Shown here: piece after piece, positions 6,528 through 13,808 of the stretch | Layout of the letters: the number at the start of each line of letters is the position of its first letter | How positions within the stretch are numbered: position 1 is the stretch's first letter | Source: Candidatus Iainarchaeum sp. | GTDB lineage: Archaea > Iainarchaeota > Iainarchaeia > Iainarchaeales > GCA-2688035 | Direction: 5' to 3' | Length of the DNA stretch: 18,966 nt | NCBI GenBank assembly: GCA_017608725.1 | Contig: JAFCFG010000004.1 | Span: 1 to 18,966, forward strand | Notes under the pieces: generated by a model | The model's input: only the letters and a program-made list of their open reading frames with translations | Told to the model about the DNA's origin: nothing | The model's database searches: none | Made by a program: the position numbers and the translations under genes

Positions 6528-7301
6528 GTGAAAATAACTGATGCAATGAAAGCACTGTGGATGGTCAAGGCAACTGTTTTGCTCTCAGTGCTTTTGGTTG
6601 GCTCTTACTTCCTGCTCAGCGAAGGAAGCATGTTTATTAGCAGAGAAAGGCTGCTTGGCCTTTCATTCAGCTTTGCAAGGCCATTTAACCTTGTTCTCTA
6701 CATGTTTGCCCATATAAGCACACACCACCTTGCAGTTAACTTGGCATACATTGTTTTATTTGCGTTAATAGTTGAACTGGCTCTAACTGCAACCGATGTC
6801 CTGCTGATTTTCCTTTTAAGCGGGATTGGAACAGCCATTGTTTTCTCCGGGTTGAATCCGGGGATTAACCTCGTTGGCGCAAGCGCTGGGGGGGCAGCAT
6901 TAATAGCAAGCAGCACACTGTTGAATCTGAAAAGGGCGATCATTGCATTAATTGCAATTGGCTTGGTCTTCTTGGTTCTGCCAAATGCAATAAACTTTTT
7001 GCAGGAACAAGAGGAAGCTGGGTTGAATAAGAGGGCTGTTGAATTGCAGCAGAGCTATGATCAGGCAGTCCAGGCAGGGCAAACGGACAAAGTAGGGAAA
7101 ATCGCTGCTGAAAAGCAGCTTGTGGAAACAAAAATGCAGCAATTCAGGGAAAGCAAGAAGTCAGCGATTGAAACAAAAAGCGATTTCCTGATACACTTGT
7201 ATGCTGCAATCTTCGGCGCTTTGTACATTCTCATATTCAGGAGAAAGAAACTGGTTGCTCCATCTCGGCAGTTGCACGCAATCTTTAAGAGAGCAACCTA
7301 G
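6528..7301 (+). CDS. Rhomboid-family intramembrane serine protease
   Basis: The 257-aa membrane protein carries the rhomboid signatures. HHLAVN (HxxxN, His67 and Asn71) sits in a transmembrane helix, GASAG (117-121) provides nucleophile Ser119, and IHLYAAIFGAL (His223) lies in the last helix. Ser and His form the catalytic dyad of this family, which cleaves transmembrane proteins inside the bilayer. About five hydrophobic helices precede and one follows an unusual soluble helical insert (about residues 157-218, QEQEEAGLNKRAVELQQ and onward) placed between the Ser and His helices. GTG 6528 is the listed start and ATG 6546 is possible. GGAGG at 6522-6526 lies very close to the GTG. It follows the RNase H gene closely and ends 3 nt from the end of the convergent gene. 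Confidence 0.78.
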   Translation: MKITDAMKALWMVKATVLLSVLLVGSYFLLSEGSMFISRERLLGLSFSFARPFNLVLYMFAHISTHHLAVNLAYIVLFALIVELALTATDVLLIFLLSGIGTAIVFSGLNPGINLVGASAGGAALIASSTLLNLKRAIIALIAIGLVFLVLPNAINFLQEQEEAGLNKRAVELQQSYDQAVQAGQTDKVGKIAAEKQLVETKMQQFRESKKSAIETKSDFLIHLYAAIFGALYILIFRRKKLVAPSRQLHAIFKRAT

Positions 7302-7304
7302 AAC

Positions 7305-7769
7305 CTATCTCGCGCTGTGGTAGACCAGCTTATGCAGTTTTTCATCATCGGTTTCAGGAACAGCCTTTCTGGTGGCCTTTGGCTTGTTTTTCTGCATAGA
7401 AGCCAGCTGCTGCTTTAATGCAGCTATTTCCAGCCTTGTGTTTTGCTTGAATTCCTCAAAGCCATTCAACTTTTGAATGAGGTTTGTTCCATTCAGCTTC
7501 TTTGCAACAAACCTTGCGTTGTTTATTCTGAGCAACAGGTTTTCCAGCCTGTCAATCCTTTTGTTAAGCATTCTAACCCTTTCCCTGTCGGCCATGCGCT
7601 GAAAATCATCTCCGGTTGCTGGCAAGGCTGTTTCCTGTTGAATCTGAAGGCTGCTGTTATTTTCCTGCTTTGCCCTGCTCTGAAGCCCTTTTGGTTCGGT
7701 AATGCTCAGAAAAAGGTTGCCCAATGCAAGGGCAAGGACCAACACGGACAGGAAAACGGTTATAAGCAT
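7305..7769 (-). CDS. Small coiled-coil protein with N-terminal membrane anchor
   Basis: The 154-aa product starts with a hydrophobic helix (LITVFLSVLVLALALGNLFL) serving as a signal anchor or uncleaved signal. A polar Gln/Asn-rich stretch follows, and then long charged helices (ERVRMLNKRIDRLENLLLRI and EEFKQNTRLEIAALKQQL) with heptad-like spacing. The C-terminus is basic and then acidic (KPKATRKAVPETDDEK). It would sit as an oligomeric rod on one face of the membrane. No catalytic motif is visible and I recognise no family. It is convergent with the rhomboid gene, with 3 nt between the stops. Confidence 0.68.
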   Translation of the reverse strand: MLITVFLSVLVLALALGNLFLSITEPKGLQSRAKQENNSSLQIQQETALPATGDDFQRMADRERVRMLNKRIDRLENLLLRINNARFVAKKLNGTNLIQKLNGFEEFKQNTRLEIAALKQQLASMQKNKPKATRKAVPETDDEKLHKLVYHSAR

Positions 7770-7908
7770 TCTAAACCCTTAAATAGCTAGGCCCTGGTTC
7801 GTTTTTTAATTATTTTGTTGCCAAAGCTAATTAAAGCAAAAGCTTCTTAAAGTATAACCAACAGATTTAGATAAGCAATACAAACTATTTTTCAAGAGTG
7901 CATGTGTT

Positions 7909-9243
7909 TTGAACGAAGAAAAAGAAAAAAATAGCCCTGTTTCAGGCAAAAAGGCCGTTAAAGCAGGCAGCAAAAAGCAAGCTGCTGAGAAGCTGGTGGA
8001 AAAGCCCGGCAGGGGCAATAGGCCAGTTGGGGAAAAAGCCCAAAAACAAGGCGAAAAGACAGTAGCAAAACAAGGCAAACAGCCATTGAAAAAGCAGGAA
8101 AAAGCAGCTGCCAGCAAACCAGCTGATGAAAAAGCAGGCAAGCAAGCAGGAAAGCAGGGGAAGAAATTGCCAGTGGACAAAAAGCTGATTGCTGTTGTTG
8201 CAGCAGCTGCAGTAGTTGTAGTGGCTGCATTCTTGGCTCTGCAGCCTCCTCGGGCAGATGTCAGCGATTTCTGGAGCTGGGGCAATGACCAGGGCGAAGA
8301 CACCGTAAAGATGATAATAATCTACAGTGACAGATGCCCGAAATGTGAGATAAACAATTCCCTGGAGATAATGTTCATAGAGAACGGGATTCCGTACAGC
8401 ATAAACAAGTTTGAGGAGAAAAGCCCTGAGGCCCAAAAAATAATAAAGGGTTTGGGTTTGATAAAACTGCCAGCGTATTTGATTGACGACAGAAGCATTA
8501 AAGACGAGTGGCAGGTGAAAACAAAAAGCGGCCTTGCTTCATTGCATGACACCCTGGCATTTTACGTGAACGAGGGCAAAGCAACCTTTGGAGAAGGGAT
8601 ATTTGTTTTTTATGAACTGAGCTTGGACAACAGATTCCATGTTAACATGCTGTTGTCTGAACCATGCGGTTCTCCTGGGCATGTTTTGGTAACACACTTT
8701 GCCGATACCTATGACCCGGCAACAATTGCAACCAGCGCTGACATGGAAACCCTGAGAAAAATGTTTAGGGACTACAACGTCGAATTCATTTACGGTTACT
8801 TGCCAACGGTTTCACCAAGCATGGAAGCCATGTTTACAAAGGAAACAATTGAAACAGCTCCAAAGCACTTGAGTTGCGCAAGCAAACAGGGATACAAAGA
8901 ATTCACAGATTTAGAGCAAGCCTTTTACAAGAAGTACTGTGATGTAAACGCGAACTCGTACCACGAAAAGCTGTTTAAGTGCCATGACAGCAACCACTTT
9001 GGAACGCCTTTGCTTGGAGAGGAGGTTCTCTACATCAAAAACAGGCTTAACATAGGCGGCTTAGAGTACGATGCCTGCATCTACAGATACAAGGACATGT
9101 TTGCCGCAACAAAGGCCCTGGCAGAGAAATGGCAAATATACAAGACCCCTACTGTTGTGGTAAACTGCACTTACGAAACGCATCCAGGCCTTGCAAGGAC
9201 AGTAATATGCTCTTACATAGGCGACGCCGTGATCTGCAGGTAA
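7909..9243 (+). CDS. Membrane-tethered double thioredoxin-fold protein (CPKC)
   Basis: The 444-aa product has three parts. Residues 1-87 are a low-complexity Lys/Gln/Ala-rich tail with repeated KQGK-type units. A single membrane helix follows (LIAVVAAAAVVVVAAFLAL, about 92-110). The rest is an extracytoplasmic part that opens with a thioredoxin-like domain: VKMIIIYSDRCPKCEIN with the redox pair Cys143/Cys146, and LIKLPAYLIDD as the cis-Pro loop. A second region ends with IYKTPTVVVNC, another cis-Pro-like thioredoxin element, but lacks a CxxC. About eight further cysteines are scattered in it. A role in disulfide formation or exchange outside the membrane is likely; partners are unknown. The frame has no ATG near the 5' end. 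TTG 7909 is the first usable start and no clear Shine-Dalgarno precedes it. Confidence 0.75.
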   Translation: MNEEKEKNSPVSGKKAVKAGSKKQAAEKLVEKPGRGNRPVGEKAQKQGEKTVAKQGKQPLKKQEKAAASKPADEKAGKQAGKQGKKLPVDKKLIAVVAAAAVVVVAAFLALQPPRADVSDFWSWGNDQGEDTVKMIIIYSDRCPKCEINNSLEIMFIENGIPYSINKFEEKSPEAQKIIKGLGLIKLPAYLIDDRSIKDEWQVKTKSGLASLHDTLAFYVNEGKATFGEGIFVFYELSLDNRFHVNMLLSEPCGSPGHVLVTHFADTYDPATIATSADMETLRKMFRDYNVEFIYGYLPTVSPSMEAMFTKETIETAPKHLSCASKQGYKEFTDLEQAFYKKYCDVNANSYHEKLFKCHDSNHFGTPLLGEEVLYIKNRLNIGGLEYDACIYRYKDMFAATKALAEKWQIYKTPTVVVNCTYETHPGLARTVICSYIGDAVICR

Positions 9244-9329
9244 AAAAAGGCAGAGTAAAATTAGGCTTTAGATGCAGGTTGCAAAACCTTTCTTGCTTCT
9301 CCAGCAAAGACATGCTTTGCGTTGTGAAT

Positions 9330-9440
9330 TTAAATACCGGTTATTTGACCATCTTTGGATATATCGATTACAACGCCGTTCGGCAGTTGTTTTGATTCAA
9401 TTTTTTTCTGTATTGTTTTTTGTATTCCTGGTGTTTTGAT
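9330..9440 (-). pseudogene. Remnant of a small protein-coding gene
   Basis: This minus-strand frame reads, in its last part, LPNGVVIDISKDGQITGI followed by TAA at 9332-9330, preceded by TPGIQKTIQKKIESKQ. The alternation of hydrophobic and polar residues and the NGVVIDISKDGQITGI pattern resemble the C-terminal part of small beta-rich proteins such as DUF2283. No start codon is present and a TGA (9443-9441) closes the frame upstream. It may be a relic of a decayed gene. The assignment is weak and rests on residue pattern only. Confidence 0.3.
9391..9428 (+). terminator. T-rich probable terminator
   Basis: Two T-runs (TTTTTTT at 9401-9407 and TTTTTT shortly after) lie about 150 nt beyond the stop of the thioredoxin-fold gene. 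This is a composition expected of archaeal U-tract termination. The distance makes the assignment tentative. Confidence 0.3.
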
Positions 9441-9543
9441 TCAATGATTCGTGTTGAAGGCCAACTCTCAAAGAAAGGCCTGTGCAATTAGATTTGTAAA
9501 TTCGGGTTAGATTCTGTTGTTTGGGGGAAGCAAGAGAAAACAA

Positions 9544-9551
9544 CTTTTAAT
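9544..9551 (+). promoter_or_regulatory. TATA box for the DRG-like GTPase gene
   Basis: CTTTTAAT is centred 28 nt before ATG 9576, with no Shine-Dalgarno site between them, consistent with a leaderless transcript. Confidence 0.5.
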
Positions 9552-9575
9552 TCTTTTTCAACAAGCAATTAATCT

Positions 9576-10646
9576 ATGCCCGCTAATGTTACCGTTGAAT
9601 TTGAGAAGGCAAGATTGGCATACCAGCAGGCTAGTTCACCAAAAGCCAAGCTGGATGCACTGGTTGAGATGCAGAAGCTTGCACCTGGCCACAAAGGCGG
9701 AGAAAACCTGAGGAAGGATATAAGCAGGAAAATTGCCCTACTGAAGAAAGAAATTGAAAAGCAAAGGGCAAAGGAAAAGAAAAAGGGCAGTGCCCCAGGC
9801 ATTGCGGTAAAAAAAGAGGGCATTGGCCAAATTGTCTTGGTTGGCCTGCCAAACAGTGGAAAAAGCTGGTTGCTGCACAAGCTTACAAACGTTGAGGTTG
9901 AAATCGCAGCATACCCCTTTACGACAAAAAAGCCAGTTGTAGGAATGCTTGACTTCAAGGGAACAAAAATACAGCTGGTTGAACTGCCCGGCCTTGTCAG
10001 AGGAAGCAGCAGGGGCAAAGCAAATGGCTTACAGCTGCTGTCCATCGCAAGAAATGCTGACGCCCTGGTTTTGGTTGCAAGAGGCCATGAGGAAGAGCAG
10101 CTTCTAATTGAAGAGCTAAAGGCAGCAAAGATTCTTCTGAATGAGAAAAGGCCAGGCATTGAAATAAAGCAGTCAAAATTCAGGGGGATCGCAGTAGTGC
10201 ACAAAAAGAACCTGAAAATAAGGGAAGAGCAGCTGGAAAAATTTTTGAAAAAGAGGGGCCTGTTCAATGTAAGCGTTATACTGAACGAAGCGTTGACCAG
10301 CCTCAAAGTGCTTGACCTGGTTTTGGACGACACAATTGTCTACAAAAAGAGCCTTACGCTAAACGCGTTTGGGGAACTGGACTGGCAAAAGCTGAAAGAA
10401 CGCTTATTCAAAATGCTTGACAAGGTATTGGTCTACACCAAGAAGGCTGGGGGAAAAGCTGATATGGAAAGGCCTCTGGCCTTGCCCCTAGGTTCAACAG
10501 TTGAGGATGCAGCAAAGCACCTCCACAAAGAGCTAGCAGGCAATTTCAAGTACGCAAAGGTTTGGGGAAGCAGCAAATACCCCGGCCAAAAAGTCCAAAA
10601 AGGATACAAGCTAAAAAACGGGGACATTATTGAGATATGCTGCTGA
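9576..10646 (+). CDS. DRG/OBG-family GTPase with TGS domain and degenerate G4
   Basis: The 356-aa protein matches the DRG layout. An N-terminal helical region with GHKGGENLRKDI comes first. G1 is GLPNSGKS (90-97) and G2 is YPFTTKKP with Thr116/Thr117. G3 is KIQLVELPGL (131-140), where the family normally has DLPG. Next comes the S5D2L-like insert (RGIAVVHKKNLKI to VSVILNEA), and last a C-terminal TGS domain (299-355, VWGSSKYPGQKV and LKNGDIIEI). The position that should carry the guanine-specifying NKxD reads LTLNAFGE (260-267), so Lys and Asp are missing. Canonical archaeal DRG proteins bind the ribosome and are thought to assist translation. This copy may bind nucleotide differently or weakly. 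It stands alone on the plus strand with its own TATA box. Confidence 0.85.
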   Translation: MPANVTVEFEKARLAYQQASSPKAKLDALVEMQKLAPGHKGGENLRKDISRKIALLKKEIEKQRAKEKKKGSAPGIAVKKEGIGQIVLVGLPNSGKSWLLHKLTNVEVEIAAYPFTTKKPVVGMLDFKGTKIQLVELPGLVRGSSRGKANGLQLLSIARNADALVLVARGHEEEQLLIEELKAAKILLNEKRPGIEIKQSKFRGIAVVHKKNLKIREEQLEKFLKKRGLFNVSVILNEALTSLKVLDLVLDDTIVYKKSLTLNAFGELDWQKLKERLFKMLDKVLVYTKKAGGKADMERPLALPLGSTVEDAAKHLHKELAGNFKYAKVWGSSKYPGQKVQKGYKLKNGDIIEICC

Positions 10647-10693
10647 ACGTTGCTGAATTCAAAAAACCTACGGCAAAGGGCAAAGCCGCCAAT

Positions 10694-10735
10694 TGGAAAA
10701 ACAAACCGAAACAAAAGAAAAAAATTGAATTTCTG
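10694..10735 (-). terminator. T-rich probable terminator of the minus-strand envelope operon
   Basis: Read on the minus strand, this segment just after the stop at 10743 is AATTTTTTTCTTTTGTTTCGG and further T-runs, a typical U-tract terminator. It sits in the short gap between convergent genes. Confidence 0.45.
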
Positions 10736-10742
10736 AAGAAAG

Positions 10743-11639
10743 CTATTTCTTTTCAGCTTCCTTCTCTGCCTTTTCAGCAATTGGCTTCTCAATCTTCTGG
10801 AAGGCTTCCCTCTTATCCTGTTTTTTCCTTCCCCCAAGCAAGGCAATGGCGATGAGAATAGCGATTATTAGTATTACCACGTAGAGAATTGCCTCTTCTT
10901 CGGTTCTCCTAATCCTGAACGGAAAACGCTTTTCAATCACGTGCTTTCCATTGCTGTCCTCAAAACTAATCAAGAGTTTAATGGGGTAATCGCCGGATGT
11001 TATTCCCGGTTTAAAGGGAAAGCGCTTTTCTTCAATGCTTTGCCCTGCCCGGATGCTGGGCACAATCAATGGCTGTGAAAGATTTTCCAGGTCTCCAGCC
11101 AACAGCAACTCGGCCCTGAAATTGGTAACAGGCTGTTCACTGTTATTCTGTATGAAAAGCAGGGCAGCTGTTTTTTCACCGGGGCAAACCACTGGTTTTT
11201 CGAGGCCTGCGTCAATATTCAAAGTTGATTTTCTGTAATTCAAATAGGTTGTGATGCTGTGGGCGAAGGTTTCAACCCCATAATGAACAGTTAACAGCAG
11301 GTTTTCCTCCGATGGCTTCACTATCTTGGCAGTGAGGAACATTGTCCGCTTTTCCCCTGGCCCAATGCTCTCAATTCTGTAAATTATGTTACCAGATTGC
11401 TTGCCCTGGCCAAACAGGATTACCCCCTCTGAACTTGAAACCTCCAAGACAAGGTTATACAATGCCTGGGCCCTGTTGTTGTAAACAGTCAACTCGTAAT
11501 CGGCCAGTTCATCCAAGTACAACTGCATTGTTTCCTTCCCTTTGTCCTTTGGAGTAAGGCTTACCATTAGCTGGGCTGAAGCAAGGCAGAACAGCAAAAG
11601 AAAGAAACAAAGCACTAAGAGGTTATTTTTCAAAGTCAT
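10743..11639 (-). CDS. Secreted C-terminally anchored protein with Ig-like/NEW3-type domains
   Basis: The 298-aa product from ATG 11639 opens with a signal peptide (MTLKNNLLVLCFFLLLFCLASAQ). A beta-rich ectodomain follows. Its sequence, YLDELADYELTVYNNRAQAL and later ALLFIQNNSEQPVTNFRAEL, resembles the CARDB/NEW3 class of extracellular Ig-like folds: two modules, each with a conserved N-N or NNS turn. A single membrane helix (AILYVVILIIAILIAIALLGG) and a lysine/glutamate-rich cytoplasmic tail end the protein. The start overlaps the upstream gene's stop by 17 nt and is preceded by a purine-rich GGAGAGG, so translation is coupled. A longer frame reaching 11720 is rejected because it would bury the signal peptide. 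It probably works with the upstream product at the cell surface. Confidence 0.78.
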   Translation of the reverse strand: MTLKNNLLVLCFFLLLFCLASAQLMVSLTPKDKGKETMQLYLDELADYELTVYNNRAQALYNLVLEVSSSEGVILFGQGKQSGNIIYRIESIGPGEKRTMFLTAKIVKPSEENLLLTVHYGVETFAHSITTYLNYRKSTLNIDAGLEKPVVCPGEKTAALLFIQNNSEQPVTNFRAELLLAGDLENLSQPLIVPSIRAGQSIEEKRFPFKPGITSGDYPIKLLISFEDSNGKHVIEKRFPFRIRRTEEEAILYVVILIIAILIAIALLGGRKKQDKREAFQKIEKPIAEKAEKEAEKK

Positions 11640-12942
11640 AGATCTGCCTCTCCTCTTCCTCGACTTTGCTACTAACCAAAGAAAGCAGCTTCTTTCTGTT
11701 CTTAACAGCAACCAAGGCAATGAGAGCGGCTATCAGCAGAACAATGCCGGTGAAAAGCAGGTCAGTGTTCAAGCCGTTGCCCTCTTCCAGGCCTGCCTCG
11801 TAAACCCTGAGGGCATCCCTTTTTGCCTTTTCAGCGTACTCCTCGGCTTCAGCAAAACTGCCGTTGTTGTAAAAGGTTTCTGCCTTTGACCAATTGGTTC
11901 GCATGTCGCCTACGCCGCCCTGTGCCTTCCACCTGAAAACATACTCGTCCAGCAAAATGAACTGAACAAGCTGTTCCAGGCTCTGCTGTCCAGTTTTCTG
12001 CAGTAACTCATCATCTGGACCGTACAGATTCTGAAAAGCATTGTTCCTGTTTTCCCTTGCAGTAAGCCCTTCAAGCATGTTGTCAAGGCTTGTTTGGGCA
12101 TTCAAAAATATTTGTTCAAACCTCTCATTCAAGGCAGTTGCATTGTCTGCCTTCAACCTGAACTGCTGCAGTTCAGCCGGAACGGTTGCAGCGTTGTTCA
12201 GGCTCTGTTTTGTTTCAATCGGCAAATCAGTTAGGGCAATGCCCTGCATCAACTGGTCAAGGTCTGCAAGGTAATCTGCCCTCAGGCTGTCAAGCCCTGC
12301 AATTGAATCAAAGACATCCCTGAATTTTAACTGAAATTTGTTCAGCCTGTTTGTGTCTGGTCCGGCAACAAAATCGGTTTCAAACGAAACAGCGGAACCG
12401 ATTAAGGCACTTGTGGATGCTGCTGCAGGCTCCATTGCATCCAATTGCTCCTTCAAATTCTCTATATCCTGCTGCAGTGAAGGATATGCAGACAACTCCA
12501 TTCCCACTGTAGTTAACTGGTTCTTTTCCTTCTTCAGTTCCTCAGACAAATCCGAGAAGAATTCAACGTTGACTGCGTCAAACAGCCAACTGCCCTGCTG
12601 GCTGCTGTTTTCCTTCAACTGCTGAAAAAAACGCATCACATAAGCTGTTTTAATCAGCTGCCTCCTTTCAACAATTGATTTAGGAATAACAGTTGGGCTG
12701 TCATCGGAAACAGGGATTAGGCCAACTAAGCTTTCACCGCTCAAAACACTTACAACAAAAAAGCGGTCTGCCTTGTGGCTTATTTTAACGTTTGGGAAGA
12801 GCTCAACTGATTCGTTGTCGTAGAGGAACTTGTTTTGCTTGCTGACAAAGTCCAAGGCTTCCTGGCTGCTGATGGAAAAAGCAGTGGGCAAAACAAGGAA
12901 AAAGAAGCATGCAGTTACAGTGATTGCTATAAATTTATTCAT
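11623..12942 (-). CDS. Secreted helical protein with C-terminal membrane anchor
   Basis: The 439-aa product has a signal peptide (MNKFIAITVTACFFFLVLPT, cleavage near AFS-IS). The first 100 residues are a mixed domain (ALDFVSKQNKFLYDNESVEL, then FFVVSVLSGESLVGLIPV). A long helical, Gln- and Leu-rich ectodomain with several coiled-coil-like stretches follows (LQQDIENLKEQLDAM and others). Near the end is a TPR-like helix pair (NWSKAETFYNNGSFAEAEEY), then a membrane helix (LLFTGIVLLIAALIALVAV) and a charged cytoplasmic tail. NxS/T sequons are present. It is the first gene of a two-gene operon with an anchored Ig-like protein. A TATA-like box centred 27 nt upstream of ATG 12942 supports leaderless expression. 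Function is unknown; I infer a surface complex or envelope sensor. Confidence 0.78.
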   Translation of the reverse strand: MNKFIAITVTACFFFLVLPTAFSISSQEALDFVSKQNKFLYDNESVELFPNVKISHKADRFFVVSVLSGESLVGLIPVSDDSPTVIPKSIVERRQLIKTAYVMRFFQQLKENSSQQGSWLFDAVNVEFFSDLSEELKKEKNQLTTVGMELSAYPSLQQDIENLKEQLDAMEPAAASTSALIGSAVSFETDFVAGPDTNRLNKFQLKFRDVFDSIAGLDSLRADYLADLDQLMQGIALTDLPIETKQSLNNAATVPAELQQFRLKADNATALNERFEQIFLNAQTSLDNMLEGLTARENRNNAFQNLYGPDDELLQKTGQQSLEQLVQFILLDEYVFRWKAQGGVGDMRTNWSKAETFYNNGSFAEAEEYAEKAKRDALRVYEAGLEEGNGLNTDLLFTGIVLLIAALIALVAVKNRKKLLSLVSSKVEEEERQIYDFEK

Positions 12943-12964
12943 TTATTATATTAAATAAGAGCCC

Positions 12965-12973
12965 ATATTAAAG
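12965..12973. promoter_or_regulatory. TATA-like box between divergent genes
   Basis: ATATTAAAG (CTTTAATAT on the minus strand) is centred 27 nt before the minus-strand ATG at 12942. On the plus strand the same box would start transcription near 12995 and give a leader of about 18 nt containing GGGGG before ATG 13013. Confidence 0.45.
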
Positions 12974-13012
12974 GTTTGCGGTGAAAAAAGGAAAGGCCAA
13001 GGGGGCAATTGC

Positions 13013-13735
13013 ATGAACGTAAAAATAGTGCTTGTAAGGCCGTTGTACGAGGAAAACGTTGGCTATATTGCAAGGCTTGCTGCCAATTTCAAGGTAGGGG
13101 AGATTGCCCTGGTAAGGCCGCGCTGCAATTGGAGAACTGGGAAAGCAAAGAGCAGGGCAATGCACGGAAAAGGGATTTTGCTGGAAGCAAAGAAATTTGG
13201 TTCCCTTGAGAGGGCTTTGCAGGGCTGCACTTACAGCATTGCAACAACTGCTTTGTTGGGAAAGGGCAAGAAGCTGCGAAGGAATGCAATTGGCGTTGAG
13301 CAGTTTGCAAAAAGGTTTGCTGCTAGCAAGGGAAAGATTGCGCTTGTTTTTGGGCCGGAGCCAAGCGGCCTGTCAAATGAGGAAATTGGCCAATGCGATT
13401 TCATTGTAAGCATTTCTGCAAGCAGGAAGTACAGAACACTGAACATTGGGCATGCAGCTGCCATACTGCTTTACTCTCTCTTTGCAGCAAAGCAGGGAAA
13501 GGGCAAGAAAAAGGCAATCAGGGAAGAGGCAAGGCCTGGAACAAAAAAGCTTTTGAACAGGAAATTTGGGGGGATTCTTGAAAAGCTGCCTGGGATTGAG
13601 AACAAAAAGGCTGTTTTGCTTTCGTTCAAGGCATTGACAAGCAGGGCCCTCTTAACTGAGAAGGAGGCAAAAGCCCTGCTTGCTTTTCTGAGCGAAACAG
13701 GGAAAATGAAGGGCAAAAAAGGAAAAAATCAATAA
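13013..13735 (+). CDS. trmJ: SPOUT RNA 2'-O-methyltransferase, TrmJ-like
   Basis: The 240-aa product shows the three SpoU/TrmH motifs. NVGYIARLAANF (15-26) is motif 1, LVFGPEPSGLSNEE (111-124) is motif 2, and RTLNIGHAAAILLY (141-154) is motif 3. Together they form the trefoil knot that binds S-adenosylmethionine. Archaeal TrmJ methylates the 2'-OH of C32 in tRNA. The C-terminal part (about 160-240) is lysine-rich and helical (TKKLLNRKFGGILEKLPG, ALTSRALLTEKEAKALLAFL) and resembles the dimer/tRNA-binding extension of TrmJ. It starts at ATG 13013, and a short upstream frame (GTG 12981 to TGA 13016) overlaps that ATG. It diverges from the envelope operon. The family is sure; the exact nucleotide target is inferred. 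Confidence 0.85.
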   Translation: MNVKIVLVRPLYEENVGYIARLAANFKVGEIALVRPRCNWRTGKAKSRAMHGKGILLEAKKFGSLERALQGCTYSIATTALLGKGKKLRRNAIGVEQFAKRFAASKGKIALVFGPEPSGLSNEEIGQCDFIVSISASRKYRTLNIGHAAAILLYSLFAAKQGKGKKKAIREEARPGTKKLLNRKFGGILEKLPGIENKKAVLLSFKALTSRALLTEKEAKALLAFLSETGKMKGKKGKNQ

Positions 13736-13785
13736 AATCGGGGGAAAATAGGGGATAAAAAGAATTAATAAGCAGGGAAGACAGA

Positions 13786-13796
13786 ATCTTTTTTGG
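13786..13796 (+). terminator. T-run after the TrmJ-like gene
   Basis: TCTTTTTTGGG is a short T-run 50 nt beyond the methyltransferase stop codon and just upstream of the next gene. It could be a weak terminator or simply leader sequence. Confidence 0.2.
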
Positions 13797-13808
13797 GTTG
13801 TTGAAAAA

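Larger units (their letters stand above)
9244..9575. other. 332-nt intergenic region with T-tracts and a coding relic
   Basis: No intact gene is seen here. T-tracts at 9391-9428 may terminate the upstream gene. The 14-base sequence TGTTTTGATTCAAT occurs twice (9389-9402 and 9432-9445). A short minus-strand open frame (9330-9440) looks like the end of a decayed gene. A promoter for the GTPase gene occupies the right end. Confidence 0.6.

Noticed and set aside
5882..6568. Minus-strand open frame of 228 codons
   Set aside because: It is antisense to the RNase H-like gene and has the same Ser/Phe/Pro-rich shadow composition.
7827..8436. Overlapping minus-strand frames of 158 and 164 codons
   Set aside because: They are shadows of the Lys/Gln/Ala-rich tail of the thioredoxin-fold protein.
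9569..10333. Long minus-strand open frame of 254 codons
   Set aside because: It is antisense to the DRG-like GTPase, whose motifs are clear. Its Ser/Phe/Leu-rich composition is what the complement of Lys/Glu/Ala-rich coding sequence gives.
10637..10855. Plus-strand frame of 72 codons beginning inside the GTPase stop region
   Set aside because: Its second half is antisense to a real gene and the first half is only a basic low-complexity stretch; no promoter or family match is visible.
11640..11720. 27-codon N-terminal extension of the Ig-like surface protein
   Set aside because: It would place a charged stretch before a clear signal peptide; ATG 11639 has a good ribosome site and couples to the upstream stop.
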